Source of the DNA: an uncultured Pelagibacteraceae bacterium
GTDB taxonomy: Bacteria > Pseudomonadota > Alphaproteobacteria > Pelagibacterales > Pelagibacteraceae
NCBI GenBank assembly: GCA_902599485.1
Contig: CACKFP010000004.1
Span: forward strand, 1-64,000
DNA length: 64,000 nucleotides
Direction of reading: 5' to 3'
The notes below the pieces were generated by a model. The model worked only from the letters and a program-made list of their open reading frames with translations, searched no databases and was not told the origin of the DNA. The translations under genes and the position numbers were made by a program. This document shows, one piece after another, positions 1 to 9,061 of this stretch (the stretch's first letter is position 1; each line of letters starts with the position of its first letter).

Positions 1-293
1 CAGAGTAAAAATGTATTTTGGTTTAATTCTGGTTCATATACAATCCACTCTCCATATTTATTTTTTAAATAATCATATATTTCTTCTTCTTCTTTACCTT
101 CATCAATCTTATTTTTTACAACAAGCTTCATACTAACAGCAAAATCGGACTGAGAGTCGTAAACAGATTGACCTTGGCATATCAAACACCTTAAGTTTTT
201 TGTAATTTGATCTACTTTGGTATTTATTTCATTAGCATAGGAAAAATTAAAACTAAAATATAGCAGCAATATTAATTTTAAAATTTTAAGCAT
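1..293 (-). CDS. ccmH: Cytochrome c-type biogenesis protein CcmH (partial at window edge)
   Basis: Reverse-strand translation from ATG at 293 gives a signal peptide, then ...LRCLICQGQSVYDSQSDFAVSMK...YDYLKNKYGEWI, the CcmH CxxC motif; it follows ccmG. Confidence 0.9.
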   Translation of the reverse strand, partial: MLKILKLILLLYFSFNFSYANEINTKVDQITKNLRCLICQGQSVYDSQSDFAVSMKLVVKNKIDEGKEEEEIYDYLKNKYGEWIVYEPELNQNTFLL

Positions 294-816
294 TTTCTTC
301 TAATAAATTTTTTATTTCTATTAAATTTTCGCTTGTCAATGGACCAATATACTTTTTTATTATCTCATTTGTTTTACCACTTATAATAAAAGTTTCAGGA
401 ACACCAATGGCTCCGAATTCTATTGATTTTGTTCCATCATTATCGGTAATAACTTCTGAATAAGGATTTCCAAGTGAGTTTAAAAAATTTTTCGCATTTT
501 TTGGACTGTCTTTATAATTAATTCCAATTATATTTATGTTCATATCTTTTAATTTCATTAAAAACTGATGCTCTTCTCTACATGGTGCGCACCAAGATGC
601 CCAAATATTTACTACAGAAGGACTATTTTTATCAAATAAGTCTGAAATATTAATTATTTCATCTGAAAATAGTTTTTTTGCATTAAGTGAAATATCTATT
701 TTACTTTTTAATTTCTCGTTAGAGTAATCTTTCGATACGTTCAATCCCTTGAGCAAGATTATAAAAATTATTATTAATGTTAGTAGTAATCCTAAAAATT
801 TAATATTTTTGCTCAT
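286..816 (-). CDS. ccmG: Thiol:disulfide interchange protein CcmG/DsbE (start adjusted to MSKNIKF)
   Basis: Thioredoxin fold with NIWASWCAPCREEH and cis-Pro GVPETF; ccm cluster context. Confidence 0.9.
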   Translation of the reverse strand: MSKNIKFLGLLLTLIIIFIILLKGLNVSKDYSNEKLKSKIDISLNAKKLFSDEIINISDLFDKNSPSVVNIWASWCAPCREEHQFLMKLKDMNINIIGINYKDSPKNAKNFLNSLGNPYSEVITDNDGTKSIEFGAIGVPETFIISGKTNEIIKKYIGPLTSENLIEIKNLLEENA

Positions 817-2680
817 TTTTTCTAATAACACTTAATAAACCACCAAAACCAATAAATATAGTTGAGATCCATATCCAAATCATTAAGGGTTTATATTGAT
901 ATCTTACGTTATAATATCCATCGTCTTTTAAAATATTAAATACTAAAAAATTATCTGAAAATAATGTTGTCTTAATATCTGCTTCACTCGTAATAGTTAA
1001 AGGCTGCTGGTAAATCCTAACTTCTGGGTATAAAGCAAAAGAGGAATTTTTATTTGTAACTTCAAAACTAGCTTTAAGAGATTTATAATTGTCCACATCT
1101 TTAACATTAACTTCTTTTAATTTTACAACTTTTTCGTCGAATATTCTTTCATCTCCTACTTTCATATTTGAATTGAATTCATTAGAAAAAAGGCCATTCA
1201 ATAAGATACTTGTGATTAATAAACTAAAACCAAAATGTGAAATTTTTTGGCTAATCGAGGACCTACTAACAAAAAAATCCTTAATTGTTACTAATAAGAG
1301 ATAGATGCTCAAAACTATCAGAGGAATAGATAACAAAAATGAATTTTCTGTTTTTGTTAAAATGACATATGAAATAAGCAATGAAACTAAAAAAATAATT
1401 AAAATATTATAGTTAAACTTTTTTAATTTATCTTTAATCCATTTCAAACTTGGGCCAAAGCTCATAAAGATTAAAAAAGGAATTAAGAAAGGTATTAAAA
1501 GATTATGATAAAAAGGTGGACCAACAGAAATTTTTGAACCATTTAAAACTTCAAGAAAAATTGGATAAATTGTACCAACAAGAACAACAGATAAAAAAAA
1601 CATCATAAACCAGTTATTCACTAATATTGCGGTCTCTTTACTTAAAATAAAATTCTCTTTTGCTGTGTTTGATATTTTATTCTGATTAAAAAAGAAAATT
1701 AATATAGACATCAATATTAGGATAAAGAGAAAACTTAATATAAATAACCCTCTTGATGGATCGTTTGCAAAAGTATGAATTGAATTTAAAATTCCAGACC
1801 TAACAAGAAAAGTACCGCTCATACTCAGTGAAAAAGTTGTAATTGACAAAATAATAGTCCACTCTTTAAATGAATTTCTTTTCTGTAATACAATTACTGT
1901 ATGCAGGAGTGCTGTTAAGCAAAACCATGGCATCAATGAAACATTTTCTACAGGATCCCAAAACCAAAAACCTCCCCAGCCCAGCTCATAATATGCCCAT
2001 ATAGATCCAAGCAAAATACCAATTGTTAAAAATACCCAAGATAGCAAAACCCATTTTTTAATATGCCTTGCCCACTTATCTCCAATATTTCCGCTAATCA
2101 TTGAGGCAAGTGAAGCTGAAAAGATAATAGATGTTCCGACATAACCTAAATATAAAATTGGAGGATGAATAGCTAAAGCAGGGTCTTGTAAAATAGGGTT
2201 CAAACCTAATCCCTCGCTAGGAATTGGATATAGCGTTTTGAATGGGTTGGAAGTTAATAAAATAAAAAATAGAAAACCTGAAATAATAATTTGTTGAAAT
2301 AGTATCGTTAGAAGTTTGTATTTAGTATCTTGTGATCTTGAATTTAATAAAAAAATAAATAGAAAAATTGAAAGAACTAATAACCACAATAATAAACTTC
2401 CCTCATGATTTCCCCAAGTACCTGAAACTTTATAAAATAAAGGTTTTAAAGTATGAGAATTGTTAAAAACAGTTTCATTACTAAAATCTGAAATTACAAA
2501 AGCTGCAACTAGACTAAAAAAACTTACTGTAATCATTATAGTTTGTATTGAAGTAATTAAAATAAAGTTTTTATCTAAATATTTATTTTCTGAATTTGCA
2601 TCCAAGTATGACTTAAAAATTAAATAAACAGATGCAATTAAAGCTATATATAAAGAATAATTTCCTAAATAATTAGACAT
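800..2680 (-). CDS. ccmF: Heme lyase CcmF/NrfE
   Basis: Polytopic protein with the WGGFWFWDPVENVSLMPW tryptophan-rich motif and GTWGNHEGSLLLW. Confidence 0.95.
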   Translation of the reverse strand: MSNYLGNYSLYIALIASVYLIFKSYLDANSENKYLDKNFILITSIQTIMITVSFFSLVAAFVISDFSNETVFNNSHTLKPLFYKVSGTWGNHEGSLLLWLLVLSIFLFIFLLNSRSQDTKYKLLTILFQQIIISGFLFFILLTSNPFKTLYPIPSEGLGLNPILQDPALAIHPPILYLGYVGTSIIFSASLASMISGNIGDKWARHIKKWVLLSWVFLTIGILLGSIWAYYELGWGGFWFWDPVENVSLMPWFCLTALLHTVIVLQKRNSFKEWTIILSITTFSLSMSGTFLVRSGILNSIHTFANDPSRGLFILSFLFILILMSILIFFFNQNKISNTAKENFILSKETAILVNNWFMMFFLSVVLVGTIYPIFLEVLNGSKISVGPPFYHNLLIPFLIPFLIFMSFGPSLKWIKDKLKKFNYNILIIFLVSLLISYVILTKTENSFLLSIPLIVLSIYLLLVTIKDFFVSRSSISQKISHFGFSLLITSILLNGLFSNEFNSNMKVGDERIFDEKVVKLKEVNVKDVDNYKSLKASFEVTNKNSSFALYPEVRIYQQPLTITSEADIKTTLFSDNFLVFNILKDDGYYNVRYQYKPLMIWIWISTIFIGFGGLLSVIRKNEQKY

Positions 2681-2685
2681 ACAAA

Positions 2686-3108
2686 TTAATTATTTTTCAT
2701 AGCTTCGCTAACTTCAGGAGGCATATAATTTTCATCATGTTTTGCTAAAATCTTGTCAGCATTTAGAAAACTTTTATCCTTTAAGAAACCTTCAGCAACT
2801 ACACCCTTACCCTCTTCAAACAAATTAGGTACCGATCCATTAAAGTTAACTAATAATTCATTTTTGAAATCCGTAATTACGAAAAAAATTTCTTTATCAT
2901 TTATTTTAATAGAATTTTTTTTCACCATTCCACCAACTCTTATTTTTTGAGCATTTTTGATTTCATTAAGGTTTTTAATGTCTGTTGGAGACTTAAAATA
3001 TACTACGTTTTCCTCAAGAGATTTAACAACCAAAAAAATTGTAAGAACTAATGAAATTAAAATTAAAAAAATAAAAAGAGCTCTAAATTTAACTTTTTTT
3101 CCGTACAT
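2686..3108 (-). CDS. ccmE: Heme chaperone CcmE
   Basis: [11 protein letters not shown]..., [18 protein letters not shown] (His/Tyr heme-binding motif). Confidence 0.93.
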   Translation of the reverse strand: MYGKKVKFRALFIFLILISLVLTIFLVVKSLEENVVYFKSPTDIKNLNEIKNAQKIRVGGMVKKNSIKINDKEIFFVITDFKNELLVNFNGSVPNLFEEGKGVVAEGFLKDKSFLNADKILAKHDENYMPPEVSEAMKNN

Positions 3109-3119
3109 GTGAATTTTAG

Positions 3120-3353
3120 TTAAACTTTAGATGTGGAAGTGTTTGCTAATATCTCTCTGTACGTTTTTTGCTTAGCTACTGATGCAAGTTTCTTTTCATC
3201 TAGTGATTTATAATTTTCCTCAAATTTCTTTTTCTCTTTAATTAAATTTAATTTTACTACCGCGTACAAGAAGCTAAAAGAAAATAGAGTAAATATAAAT
3301 GATGACCAAACGTATACACCGTATCCATTCATATTTAGTAGTTCACTAATCAT
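3120..3353 (-). CDS. ccmD: CcmD-like small membrane protein
   Basis: [12 protein letters not shown] single-TM protein located between ccmC and ccmE. Confidence 0.8.
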   Translation of the reverse strand: MISELLNMNGYGVYVWSSFIFTLFSFSFLYAVVKLNLIKEKKKFEENYKSLDEKKLASVAKQKTYREILANTSTSKV

Positions 3354-4057
3354 AATCTATTAAGGCCTTTATTTTTAATCTTTAACAGTTCTGTATTATA
3401 TTTCATTAAAAATATCAAAAGTGAAAATAGAGCAAATGCCGCAGTCATTATAGCTAATGGTGTCAACATTGAAGAATGAATTGTTGTTTCTTCCAAAATT
3501 TTTACTGACGCAGGTTGGTGTAAAGTATTCCACCATTCTACTGAAAATTTTATAACTGGAATATTTATAAGACCAATAATTGCTATTATTGAGCTAACTT
3601 TTTCTGCTTTACTAGTGTCTGTCGTAATCTTCCAAGAAGTAATGAACAATAAATAAAAAATTGAAAGTAAGAGCATTGAAGTTATTCTTGCATCCCAAGC
3701 CCACCAAGTTCCCCAGGTTGGTTTTCCCCAAATTGATCCTGTAACTAAAGCTATTATGCTAAAAACAAAACCAGAAGGTGCTAAACTTTTTGTTATTAAA
3801 GAGAAATTTTTATTTTTAAAAACAAAAACTCCAAAAGAAAGAATGGAAATAAATGAAAATATTCCGAGTGATATCCAAGCTGATGGAACATGGACATACA
3901 TAATCCTAACTGAGTCACTCTGCTTATAATCCTCGGGAGAAAGAACTAAAGCTTCAACTAATCCAAGCAACAATACAATTATAAATAGCGCAAATACAAA
4001 CTTTTGTATTTTATTAATTATCTTTAAAGTATTATTTGGATTGAAATAATTAATCAT
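3350..4057 (-). CDS. ccmC: Heme exporter CcmC
   Basis: MYVHVPSAWISL, GKPTWGTWWAWDARITS motif. Confidence 0.95.
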   Translation of the reverse strand: MINYFNPNNTLKIINKIQKFVFALFIIVLLLGLVEALVLSPEDYKQSDSVRIMYVHVPSAWISLGIFSFISILSFGVFVFKNKNFSLITKSLAPSGFVFSIIALVTGSIWGKPTWGTWWAWDARITSMLLLSIFYLLFITSWKITTDTSKAEKVSSIIAIIGLINIPVIKFSVEWWNTLHQPASVKILEETTIHSSMLTPLAIMTAAFALFSLLIFLMKYNTELLKIKNKGLNRL

Positions 4058-4104
4058 AATTTTTTATAACACATAAATTTTAGATTAAAATTGTTCAAAA
4101 TTTT

Positions 4105-4154
4105 CTGACCAAGAATACAGAGGGAGATAGAGGAAAAACAGTACTCTTGATCAG
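4105..4154 (-). ncRNA. Candidate structured RNA / stem-loop, 14-bp stem, 22-nt CU-rich loop
   Basis: Arms CTGATCAAGAGTAC / GTATTCTTGGTCAG on the minus strand; both imperfect pairs are G-U on minus and A-C on plus. Confidence 0.45.
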
Positions 4155-4224
4155 AATTAAATATTTTATAACAAACAGATATGACAGAGATTTGGGACAA
4201 TTGTGTTTAAATATTGGCTATTAG

Positions 4225-4545
4225 TTAATTCGAAGGCTTGAAGTAGCTTGATCCACGCTTACCTGAAAAAATTTCATTAATTAGAGGGTGTTTTATAGGC
4301 TCTTCAGAGTCATCAAATAATAGATTTTGCTCAGACACATAAGCCTCGTAAGTAATTTCGTCATTCTCTGCTAGTAAATGATAAAATGGCTGATCCTTTC
4401 TAGGTCTCACGTTTTTTGGAATCGATTGATACCACTCCTCTGAGTTATTAAATTCAAAGTCAACATCGTAAATTACACCTCTAAAATCGAAGTGTCTATG
4501 TTTTACAACGTCTCCAATTGAAAATTTAGCTTTTTGAGTACTCAC
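4225..4545 (-). CDS. hspQ: HspQ / YccV-like hemimethylated-DNA-binding family protein
   Basis: FSIGDVVKHRHFDFRGVIYDVDFEF...QPFYHLL pattern typical of HspQ. Confidence 0.88.
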   Translation of the reverse strand: MSTQKAKFSIGDVVKHRHFDFRGVIYDVDFEFNNSEEWYQSIPKNVRPRKDQPFYHLLAENDEITYEAYVSEQNLLFDDSEEPIKHPLINEIFSGKRGSSYFKPSN

Positions 4546-4623
4546 GATATTAAATATGGATATTTGATGAAAAAAATCAATAAAAAAAATATAAATGTTT
4601 TATTAATCTGTTAATATGTAGCA

Positions 4624-5175
4624 GTGAATAAATCACTTCTAAAATTCATTACAGACGTTGGGCCTTTAGCTATTTTTTTCTTCTTTTATTATAACAGTGA
4701 TAAAAATTTAAAAGTTGCAATACCACCTCTAATTGTCGCAACAATAATTTCTGTTCTATTGGTTTGGATACTGGAAAAAAAAGTTCCGATGGTTCCTTTG
4801 TTAGGAGGAATTTTAATTACTCTATTTGGAGGTTTAACAATTTATTTTGATAATCCAATTTTTATTTATATGAAACCCACTATTATAAATATTTTATTTG
4901 CCTTAGCTTTATTCTTTGGAAAATACTTCACCAATGAACCAGTTTTAAAATTAATACTTGGAAAAACACTACCAATGTCTGATGAAGGTTGGAAAATTTT
5001 GAATAACAGATGGACTTATTTTTTTATTTTTTTAGCTATATTAAATGAAATTGTTTGGAGAACTCAAACAGAAGAATTTTGGGTTAACTTTAAAGTTTGG
5101 GGAATGCTACCAATTACATTCATCTTTACAGCATCACAAGTTGGGTTGATTAATAAACACAAATTAAATGAGTAA
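4624..5175 (+). CDS. yciB: Inner membrane-spanning protein YciB / septation protein A
   Basis: LLKFITDVGPLAIFFFFY..., NRWTYFFIFLAILNEIVWRTQTEEFWVNFKVWG. Confidence 0.9.
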   Translation: MNKSLLKFITDVGPLAIFFFFYYNSDKNLKVAIPPLIVATIISVLLVWILEKKVPMVPLLGGILITLFGGLTIYFDNPIFIYMKPTIINILFALALFFGKYFTNEPVLKLILGKTLPMSDEGWKILNNRWTYFFIFLAILNEIVWRTQTEEFWVNFKVWGMLPITFIFTASQVGLINKHKLNE

Positions 5176-5503
5176 TTTAAAATTAGTAATAAATAATTCA
5201 AATAAAGAACAAAACCAAAGGTATTTTTTTGAAAAAAAAGAACTAAAAATTATATTAGACCTATATGCTAAAATGGTATCTGAAGGATCTTGGAAAGACT
5301 ATGGCCTCTCAATATCAAGTAAAAGAGTAAGTTTTAGTATTTTTAAAAATGCAGCAGAAAAAGCTATTTACAACATTTGTAAAAATTTTAAACCATCTAA
5401 TAAGAATTTGAAATATTTAATAACTGACAGAAATGGTAAAATTTTAAATAATGCTTATGATTTAGAAATACTTCTAAAAAAAACAAATTGGAAAAAACTA
5501 TAG
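5168..5503 (+). CDS. DUF2794-like conserved alphaproteobacterial protein
   Basis: F-KKELKIILDLYAKMVSEGSWKDYGLSI...VSFSIFKNAAEKAIY...LITDRNGK. Confidence 0.7.
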   Translation: MSNLKLVINNSNKEQNQRYFFEKKELKIILDLYAKMVSEGSWKDYGLSISSKRVSFSIFKNAAEKAIYNICKNFKPSNKNLKYLITDRNGKILNNAYDLEILLKKTNWKKL

Positions 5504-5510
5504 TTTTTGA

Positions 5511-6269
5511 TTATCTTCTTTGACCGAACAATCTTAAAAGCATTATAAATAAATTTATAAAATCTAAGTATAATGTTAAAGCTCCCATAACAGCTTTCTT
5601 GCCAATTACTTCACCTGAATCTGATGCTACGTACATATTCTTAATTTTTTGTGTATCGTATGCAGTTAATCCAACAAATATAAGAACTCCAATGATTGAA
5701 ATAGCAAAGTACATCATTGATGATTTTAAGAAAATATTTACTAAAGACGCGATTATAATACCGATCAAACCCATCATTAAGAATGATCCAAATTTTGTGA
5801 GGTCTCTTTTAGTTGTGTAACCATATATACTCATAGCTCCAAATGTTGCTGAAGATATGAAAAATACTCTCGTCACACTAAGTCCTGTGTAAACTAATAA
5901 AATTGATGATAGTGATAAACCCATCAAGGCTGCAAAAATCCAAAAAGTAGTTTGAGCTTTTGAAGAACTCATTTTATTTATCCCAAAACTCATATAAAAA
6001 ACAATTCCGAGAGGAGCTAACATAACCACCCATTTCAATCCTGATAGATAAATTGCATTTCCGAACTCAGTTAAAGCAACTATTGATCCACTTGCATCTG
6101 TAACTACTGACATTTTAAAAGATAGCAATGCAATGATACCCGTTAGCAAAACTCCAGTTGCCATGTAGTTGTAAACTTTAAGCATGTAGGCTCTAAGGCC
6201 TTCATCCATTACAACAGCTTTTTTTGCTGTCGTTGATCTTCTTAAGATATTGTCTCTATTGAATTCCAT
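5511..6269 (-). CDS. Bax inhibitor-1 / YccA family membrane protein
   Basis: Seven-TM protein with LRAYMLKVYNYMATGVLLTG and LTAYDTQKIKNMY...LTLYLDFINLF. Confidence 0.92.
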   Translation of the reverse strand: MEFNRDNILRRSTTAKKAVVMDEGLRAYMLKVYNYMATGVLLTGIIALLSFKMSVVTDASGSIVALTEFGNAIYLSGLKWVVMLAPLGIVFYMSFGINKMSSSKAQTTFWIFAALMGLSLSSILLVYTGLSVTRVFFISSATFGAMSIYGYTTKRDLTKFGSFLMMGLIGIIIASLVNIFLKSSMMYFAISIIGVLIFVGLTAYDTQKIKNMYVASDSGEVIGKKAVMGALTLYLDFINLFIMLLRLFGQRR

Positions 6270-6341
6270 AATAAAATATATAGTAATAAATTTAAAATTT
6301 TTCAAGCAGTCAAAATATAGGTAACAAATACTTTATATTTA

Positions 6342-7376
6342 ATGAATTATAAAAAATTAGGAACAACTGACATAGATATTAGTACAATTTGTCTCGGCAC
6401 CATGACTTGGGGTGAACAAAATAGCCAAGAAGAGGCCTTCGAACAAATGGATTTCTCACTAGAAAATGGGGTTAATTTTTGGGATACAGCAGAACTTTAT
6501 GCGGTACCTCCTAAAGCTGAAACTTTTGGTCATACAGAGACGATCATTGGAAATTGGTTTGAAAAAACAAAAAAAAGAAAAGATGTGATACTTGCAACTA
6601 AAGTTTGTGGTCCCGCAAGAGATTATATTAGAAATGGTGAAAATAGTTTTGTAGGGAAGAATCTCGAAACTGCACTTCATAACAGTCTTAAAAGACTTAA
6701 AACTGATTATATAGATTTATATCAGCTTCATTGGCCAGAAAGAAATGTAAACAATTTTGGAAGACTTGGTTATGTGCATAAAGAAAATGAATGGAATAAA
6801 TTCGAAGACGTGTTGGTTGAATTACAAAAGTATATTGAGCAAGGTAAAATTAGACATGTAGGTTTATCTAATGAAACTCCTTGGGGTGTTATGAATTATC
6901 TCAAACTCTCAAAGGAAAAGAGTTTGCCAAGAATGATGTCCATACAAAATCCCTATAGTTTATTAAATAGGTCATATGAAGTTGGATTAGCTGAGGTGTC
7001 TATAAGAGAAAATATTGGCTGTTTATCTTATTCTCCTTTAGCCAGTGGTTTTTTAAGTGGTAAATATAGAAATAAGCAATTTCCAAAAGGATCTCGGATG
7101 GAAAGAGATTGGGATTTTTGGACAAGATATCGAAAACCAAATACTAACGAAGCTGTTGATGAGTATTTTAATATTAGTGAAAAATACAACATTGATATGA
7201 GTCAAATGTGTATAAAATTTTGTGAGATACAGGATTTTATGTCTAGCGTTATTATTGGTGCAACAACAATGGAGCAGTTGAAAACAAATATAGAAAGTGT
7301 AAAAGTGAATCTTGATAAAGAAATAATTAATGAAATTAATGAAATTCAAAAAAAATATCCAAATCCATGTCCATAA
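6342..7376 (+). CDS. Aldo/keto reductase (Tas-like)
   Basis: MNYKKLGTTDIDISTICLGTMTWGEQN...FWDTAELYAVPP...DYIDLYQLHWPER. Confidence 0.93.
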   Translation: MNYKKLGTTDIDISTICLGTMTWGEQNSQEEAFEQMDFSLENGVNFWDTAELYAVPPKAETFGHTETIIGNWFEKTKKRKDVILATKVCGPARDYIRNGENSFVGKNLETALHNSLKRLKTDYIDLYQLHWPERNVNNFGRLGYVHKENEWNKFEDVLVELQKYIEQGKIRHVGLSNETPWGVMNYLKLSKEKSLPRMMSIQNPYSLLNRSYEVGLAEVSIRENIGCLSYSPLASGFLSGKYRNKQFPKGSRMERDWDFWTRYRKPNTNEAVDEYFNISEKYNIDMSQMCIKFCEIQDFMSSVIIGATTMEQLKTNIESVKVNLDKEIINEINEIQKKYPNPCP

Positions 7377-7867
7377 TTTTTAAAATAATTTTTTTTATTC
7401 TCTTATTTGGATCAACTTCTTATTCAGAAGAATTAAATAAAATAGGAACATTTAAAGACTGGGATGCAATTGTTGTTACTAATGGGGATAGTAAAGTATG
7501 TTTTGCTCAATCTAAACCTGTTCTTCAATCTCCTAAAAAAAATGATAGAGATGCAAGATTATTTGTAACTTTTAGACCATCTGAAAAAATTAAAGACGAA
7601 GTAAGCACAACCTCAGGCTATGAATACAACAGCCAAAATTCAATTACAGCTAGCTCTGGTAAATCAAAATATAAATTTGATATAGCTCAAGATAATTTTG
7701 CATGGATTTCAAGTAATAAAATTGAAAAAAAAGTTGTTAGCAGAATGAAAAAGGCCTCAAGATTAATGGTTACTGGATATAATAAATCTGGATCTCAAAC
7801 AATTGATCATTATTCTTTGATGGGCTTCACTAAAGCATATAACGCGGCTAAAAAAAGCTGCAGTTAA
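7367..7867 (+). CDS. Invasion-associated locus B (IalB)-like secreted protein
   Basis: Signal peptide, then F-KDWDAIVV...KVCFAQSKP...ARLFVTFRP. Confidence 0.6.
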   Translation: MSIIFKIIFFILLFGSTSYSEELNKIGTFKDWDAIVVTNGDSKVCFAQSKPVLQSPKKNDRDARLFVTFRPSEKIKDEVSTTSGYEYNSQNSITASSGKSKYKFDIAQDNFAWISSNKIEKKVVSRMKKASRLMVTGYNKSGSQTIDHYSLMGFTKAYNAAKKSCS

Positions 7868-7870
7868 ATA

Positions 7871-9055
7871 ATGAAATCAAAGAAAAAGATAGTTCTTGCC
7901 TATTCTGGAGGTTTGGACACATCAATCATATTAAAATGGTTACAGGAAAATTATGATGCAGAAGTAATTTGTTATACTGCAGACATTGGTCAAGAAATAG
8001 ATAGAAATAAAATTTTCAGAAACGCAAAAAAACTTGGTGTAAAAAATATTATTATTCAAGATCTAAAAGATATTTTTGTAAAAGATTATGTTTATCCAAT
8101 GATTAGGGGCCATGCAATATATGAAGGTGTTTATTTGCTTGGAACCTCAATTGCTAGACCTTTAATAGCAAAAGATCAAATTAGAATTGCTAAAAAATTT
8201 AATGCCTATGCTGTATCTCATGGATCAACAGGAAAAGGAAATGATCAAGTAAGATTTGAGTTAGGTTATCATTATTTTGGTCCTAAAATAAAAGTTATTG
8301 CGCCTTGGAGAATTTGGAAGCTGAAATCTAGATCAGATCTAATTAATTATGCAAAAAAAAATAAAATTGAAATACCTAAAGACAAGAAAGGAGCGCCACC
8401 TTTTTCAGTAGACGATAATATTTTTCATACATCAACAGAAGGAAAGTTGTTAGAAAATCCAAAAAACTCTGCGCCTGACTTTATCTTTCAAAGAACGGTA
8501 TCTCCAGAAAAAGCACCTAATAAATCTTCAATTGTAAAAATAGATTTTAGAAGTGGAGATCCGATTGCAGTGAATGGGAAAAAATTATCTCCATCTAAAT
8601 TGCTTGGAAAATTAAACGACATAGCTGGAAAAAATGCTATTGGAAGAGTTGATCTAGTAGAAAATAGATTTATCGGTATAAAATCAAGAGGTGTATACGA
8701 AACACCAGGCGGAACTTTATTAATGCACGCTCATAGGGCTATAGAGTCTGTTACACTTGATAAAGATACAATGCATAAGAAAGAAAAAATTATGCCTAGA
8801 TATGCGGAACTGATTTACAATGGATATTGGTTTTCTAAAGAGAGATTTAAATTACAAAGAATTGTTGATCTTAAGAGAAGTAAAGTTAATGGATCAGTTA
8901 AACTGAGGTTATATAAAGGGAATGTTATTATTCATTCAAGAATAACTAAAAGTTCAGCTTATTCTATGAAAAAAGTTTCATTTGAGGAAAATAAAACTTT
9001 TAATAAATCAAATGTTGAAAGATTTATTAATTTTCACAAGAAAAAATTAAAATAA
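7871..9055 (+). CDS. argG: Argininosuccinate synthase
   Basis: VLAYSGGLDTSIILKWL, SHGSTGKGNDQVRFE, APWR. Confidence 0.98.
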   Translation: MKSKKKIVLAYSGGLDTSIILKWLQENYDAEVICYTADIGQEIDRNKIFRNAKKLGVKNIIIQDLKDIFVKDYVYPMIRGHAIYEGVYLLGTSIARPLIAKDQIRIAKKFNAYAVSHGSTGKGNDQVRFELGYHYFGPKIKVIAPWRIWKLKSRSDLINYAKKNKIEIPKDKKGAPPFSVDDNIFHTSTEGKLLENPKNSAPDFIFQRTVSPEKAPNKSSIVKIDFRSGDPIAVNGKKLSPSKLLGKLNDIAGKNAIGRVDLVENRFIGIKSRGVYETPGGTLLMHAHRAIESVTLDKDTMHKKEKIMPRYAELIYNGYWFSKERFKLQRIVDLKRSKVNGSVKLRLYKGNVIIHSRITKSSAYSMKKVSFEENKTFNKSNVERFINFHKKKLK

Positions 9056-9061
9056 AATATC

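Noticed and set aside
4058-4224. 6S RNA in the hspQ-ccmC gap
   Set aside because: Could not see the long interrupted duplex with central bubble expected for 6S; only one strong hairpin is evident.
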